Shown: one piece after another, positions 63,201-64,000 of the stretch
Position numbering within the stretch: the first letter of the stretch is position 1
Layout: each line of letters starts with the position of its first letter
Assembly: GCF_964355755.1 (NCBI RefSeq)
Contig: NC_092670.1
Coordinates: 2,009,001 to 2,073,000, forward strand
Direction: 5' to 3'
DNA: 64,000 nt
DNA from: Antedon mediterranea
Taxonomy: Eukaryota; Echinodermata; Crinoidea; Comatulida; Antedonidae
Notes under the pieces: generated by a model
Databases searched by the model: none
What the model was told of the DNA's origin: nothing
Seen by the model: the letters and a program-made list of their open reading frames with translations, nothing else
Program-made: the position numbers and the translations under genes

Positions 63201-63910
63201 GTACTGGGTATAACAATCTGACCAACTTTGCTTTGATGGTCAAACTTGGCTGGTTTGCAGAATTAAACCTGCCTAAATGTGGGTGTTCAGAGAAATGTTG
63301 TTGAACAAGCCAATTTGTTTTTGTTTTCTTTGTTAAAATGAATACCATACCACAATATCTTACCTCTTTCGTAATGATCAAACGGATTGCCAATATAATC
63401 TGTCTTTAAGCCATCGACCATATCCTTATTTTTATCGCTTAGGTCACACTCCCGATCTTCTTTGTAATAATCAAAAGATAGACAAATGAACGATGTTTCT
63501 TGATTACAGTGTTTAGCACATTCTTCTGCAGAAACATTGTTCAGGTGGATGTTGTTGTGACCATATATGGCAGAGTCTGGATATCTTAAATATTGTGGCA
63601 CAGCTACAGTAAATGAAGAAACGTGCAAAATAATGATTTAAAGAGAAGTCTATAACCCTAAAATAAAGGATGAATTAGTTCATAAACCTTTCGAAATGTC
63701 ATCATACTTTTACACTTGTTAAGATTGAGTTATATAACTTTAAAATCGGGCGGTGCCTGTGGCAGGTCGATGAAAGGTCTACTATCCATAAGCAACACTG
63801 TGGGCATGTGATGATGCGTATTTTCATTTTCTACTATAAAAAAAACAACATACACATTGCCATATACTTACAAGGTGCTGGTTTAACTGGTTCGTCTCTT
63901 GTGATATTAC
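39718..63910 (-). CDS. PAN-kringle-LDLa-EGF-YWTD giant receptor-like protein (5' partial)
   Basis: At least 37 exons can be joined on the - strand with GT/AG junctions and no phase conflict, about 9.17 kb of coding sequence (about 3050 residues); the N-terminus is beyond the window. The order is linker, PAN x3, two linkers, PAN, linker, PAN, linker, kringle, PAN, Thr/Pro linker, PAN, linker, [broken PAN], linker, PAN, linker, kringle, PAN, linker, kringle, linker, kringle, linker, kringle, then LDLa x19, EGF x2, YWTD propeller, EGF, LDLa x2, EGF x2, YWTD propeller, EGF, short tail. The C-terminal half is LDL-receptor-related in layout; the N-terminal half resembles plasminogen/HGF-type modules. 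No membrane segment is visible near the C-terminus, so it may be secreted, or the last exon may be wrong. It could instead be two genes if an unseen promoter lies near 50 kb. The in-phase kringle-to-LDLa junction argues for one gene. Ligand unknown. Confidence 0.72.
43036..43215. repeat. SINE-like remnant
   Basis: GGGTTAAATTCTCGAC (B-box-like) is followed by CCCAGTCCACTCAGCTGTAA and AACTGGTTGAAATACTAGG, an arrangement seen in several invertebrate SINEs. It lies in the intron between 42963 and 43415. The head is incomplete. Confidence 0.4.
45762..50043 (-). CDS. LDLa cluster: 19 modules in two exons
   Basis: Exon 50043-49872 (172 nt) holds one full LDLa ([20 protein letters not shown]) and the first part of a second ([17 protein letters not shown]). 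The 2048-nt exon 47809-45762 completes it ([19 protein letters not shown]) and adds 17 more in one uninterrupted frame. Nearly all keep six cysteines and the calcium cage [11 protein letters not shown]. Modules 2-10 repeat as three sets of three: [20 protein letters not shown]; then [15 protein letters not shown]; then CAT..FQCNNN.CI. The third type has then expanded to four consecutive modules. LDLa clusters bind basic ligands through acidic calcium sites. The intron (47810-49871) that splits module 2 contains a Helitron. Long frames on the + strand and in other - frames are shadows of the repeats. Confidence 0.93.
47914..49407 (+). mobile_element. non-autonomous Helitron
   Basis: The 5' end TCTATATTATAAGTGAGAGA directly follows A (47913). 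The 3' end has an 8-bp-stem hairpin ACCCGCCC-TG-GGGCGGGT (49379-49396), then seven bases and CTAG (49404-49407), followed by T. The A|TC...CTRR|T boundary and the subterminal hairpin are the Helitron hallmarks. At 1494 bp it has no Rep/helicase. Internally it has a G run (about 48241-48258) and two copies of a segment containing TTTGAAAACTGCCACTGAGG (about 48761 and 49038). Confidence 0.85.
50620..53439 (-). CDS. three kringle exons with Thr/Pro linkers
   Basis: Kringles: 53036-52776, 51917-51657 and 50880-50620, each 261 nt. They have [17 protein letters not shown] (or PHGHS), [19 protein letters not shown] and a C..ENC end; all six cysteines and the PWCYT core are present. Linkers: 53439-53299 ([10 protein letters not shown] repeats), 52232-52179, and 51416-51300 (QEVPT repeats). 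All are phase 1-1. The last kringle ends TGT-G and joins CT-TGT of the first LDLa exon in frame. Introns flanking the kringles at 51.6-52.2 and 52.7-53.3 kb are near identical, so these are recent tandem duplicates. The kringles have no attached protease, so binding roles are more likely than proteolysis. Confidence 0.9.
53653..55599 (-). CDS. duplicated block, copy B: linker, PAN, linker, kringle, PAN
   Basis: Exons: 55599-55561 (linker [12 protein letters not shown]), 55385-55146 (PAN), 54971-54924 (linker [13 protein letters not shown]), 54678-54424 (kringle; [39 protein letters not shown]) and 53895-53653 ([23 protein letters not shown]). Almost identical, introns included, to the block at 58.5-60.5 kb. 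PAN exons here keep four cysteines in [13 protein letters not shown] and [10 protein letters not shown]. Both kringles in the duplicated blocks replace the usual PWCYT by AWCYT. Confidence 0.9.
54215..54410. repeat. about 50-bp minisatellite (also at 59086-59281)
   Basis: Four units containing TTGACCACTGCGCTACTGCT and GTTGG(T/A)CAGAAGTAGGAT lie in the intron next to the kringle donor. The same four units in the same order are found in the other block copy at 59086-59281. Confidence 0.85.
55731..55812 (-). pseudogene. broken PAN exon
   Basis: The 3' part of a PAN exon remains (KDKDMVGGL, then the end with a GTAGTT donor), most like the exon at 61307-61062. A one-base loss shifts the frame before the conserved DYFGA.YD.Y end. 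The 5' two-thirds, with the cysteines, is missing. The break point at about 55810 is followed by a LINE fragment. Confidence 0.75.
55870..56480 (-). pseudogene. LINE reverse transcriptase fragment
   Basis: On the - strand, [17 protein letters not shown] and then, one frame off, [16 protein letters not shown] match RT blocks before and at the FADD active site. It is broken and truncated. It sits beside the broken PAN exon and the family 2 MITE. Confidence 0.8.
56575..56901. mobile_element. MITE family 2, copy C
   Basis: AGATGTATTGTCCCC and the inverted GGGGACAATACATCT end the element; TTAA follows on the right and CTAA precedes it. The internal ATTGGCTGCCAGCCAAT is a conserved palindrome shared with copy B. 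Confidence 0.85.
56994..57977 (-). CDS. linker, PAN and EPTRA-repeat linker exons
   Basis: Exons: 57977-57801 (177 nt; [20 protein letters not shown], then further EPTRA pentapeptides and QTIRG), 57461-57225 ([38 protein letters not shown]) and 57041-56994 (linker). All are phase 1-1. The EPTRA linker is a coding 15-bp minisatellite, likely an O-glycosylated stalk. It is longer and more uniform than its paralogue at 53439-53299. Confidence 0.88.
58186..58505 (+). mobile_element. retroposon insertion with GAAT tail
   Basis: About 320 bp present here are absent from the paralogous intron at 53638, where TTAAACAAAT runs directly into GACGCCAACCC. The insert ends in AAATGAATGAATGAATGAA, the tail type of CR1-like LINEs. 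It is a 5'-truncated LINE end or a SINE using one. Confidence 0.8.
58522..60491 (-). CDS. duplicated block, copy A: linker, PAN, linker, kringle, PAN
   Basis: Exons: 60491-60453, 60270-60031 ([21 protein letters not shown]), 59840-59793, 59549-59295 (kringle) and 58764-58522 (PAN). Sizes are identical to copy B (39, 240, 48, 255, 243). Few residues differ: for example ETSFICRS here against ETSFVCRS in copy B. All are phase 1-1 and keep frame, so both copies are probably used. Confidence 0.9.
60492..61061. other. intron, nothing further seen
   Basis: Intron between the linker ending at 60491 and the PAN exon at 61062. It is AT-rich, with a short AGGCCTACAT duplication at about 60950. No extra exon is supported. 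Confidence 0.5.
61062..63910 (-). CDS. N-terminal PAN repeats within the window
   Basis: Exons: 63910-63872 (linker [12 protein letters not shown]), 63603-63364 ([23 protein letters not shown]), 63171-62929 (PAN), 62609-62358 ([17 protein letters not shown]), 62101-62072 and 61908-61870 (short linkers), and 61307-61062 (PAN). Each PAN has four core cysteines in EECAKHC-, C.SFDYY- and C.LS- and ends DHYERG at the donor. All are phase 1-1. PAN/apple modules bind proteins or glycans. The preceding exons and the signal peptide must lie beyond position 64000. Confidence 0.88.
61369..61534. mobile_element. MITE family 3, copy 2
   Basis: The ends GGTTCTCACTAGAGACGCAA and GCGTCGCTAGTGGGAACCA are inverted. 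It shares TCGCTTGTGATTGGTCAA and CGTTACGTCCTTGCGTTGCG with 30035-30210. It lies in an intron of the large gene. Confidence 0.85.
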
Positions 63911-64000
63911 CTGTAAAAAATATTTGATAAAGTGTTTCGTTTTTACATGGTAGTACTCAATAAACATGTGTAATGCAACGACATTCATTTTAAATGTAAT

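Overview
The window is eukaryotic nuclear DNA: AT-rich, with many short exons bounded by GT/AG introns, clusters of AGGCCTA-type palindromic motifs, and abundant small DNA transposons. The gene content and the TAGGCCTA-rich background suggest a marine invertebrate deuterostome, most likely an echinoderm. This assignment is an inference; no species marker is present.

Layout. (1) 1-3.2 kb, + strand: the last three exons of a mitochondrial glycine carrier (SLC25A38). (2) 3.2-6.5 kb: tandem repeats and two inverted-repeat elements. (3) 6.7-9.2 kb, - strand: a complete four-exon CEP20/FOPNL centriolar-satellite gene, with its promoter region duplicated in inverted orientation. (4) 11.3-15.1 kb, + strand: a complete six-exon ADP-ribosylarginine hydrolase (ADPRH). 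(5) 15.8-17.2 kb, - strand: an unrecognised 341-aa protein with a consensus RFX X-box just upstream. (6) 18.7-20.8 kb, + strand: a small secreted protein of two LDLa modules, 141 aa. (7) 21.7-30.4 kb, - strand: two tandem mu-crystallin/ketimine reductase (CRYM) genes. The second carries a one-base frameshift in an otherwise intact gene. (8) 30.6-39.2 kb: no host gene; a fold-back element, a tRNA-derived SINE, a decayed LINE and a 15-bp minisatellite. (9) 39.7-63.9 kb, - strand: 37 phase-compatible exons forming one very large receptor-like gene. It reads PAN repeats, kringles, 19 LDLa modules, EGF, YWTD propeller, EGF + 2 LDLa, EGF, YWTD propeller, EGF. Its 5' end is outside the window.

The last gene is the most unusual object. 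An LDL-receptor-related C-terminal half (LDLa/EGF/YWTD) is joined in frame to an N-terminal half of PAN and kringle exons, the modules usually seen in plasminogen/HGF-like proteins. Every upstream exon is phase 1-1. The locus is still expanding by exon-block duplication: a block of about 2.5 kb is repeated almost perfectly, one PAN exon has been broken beside a LINE fragment, and one LDLa exon holds a 354-bp three-module higher-order repeat. A non-autonomous Helitron with intact ends sits in the intron that splits an LDLa module. Several MITE families with TTAA or TA target sites recur across the window.
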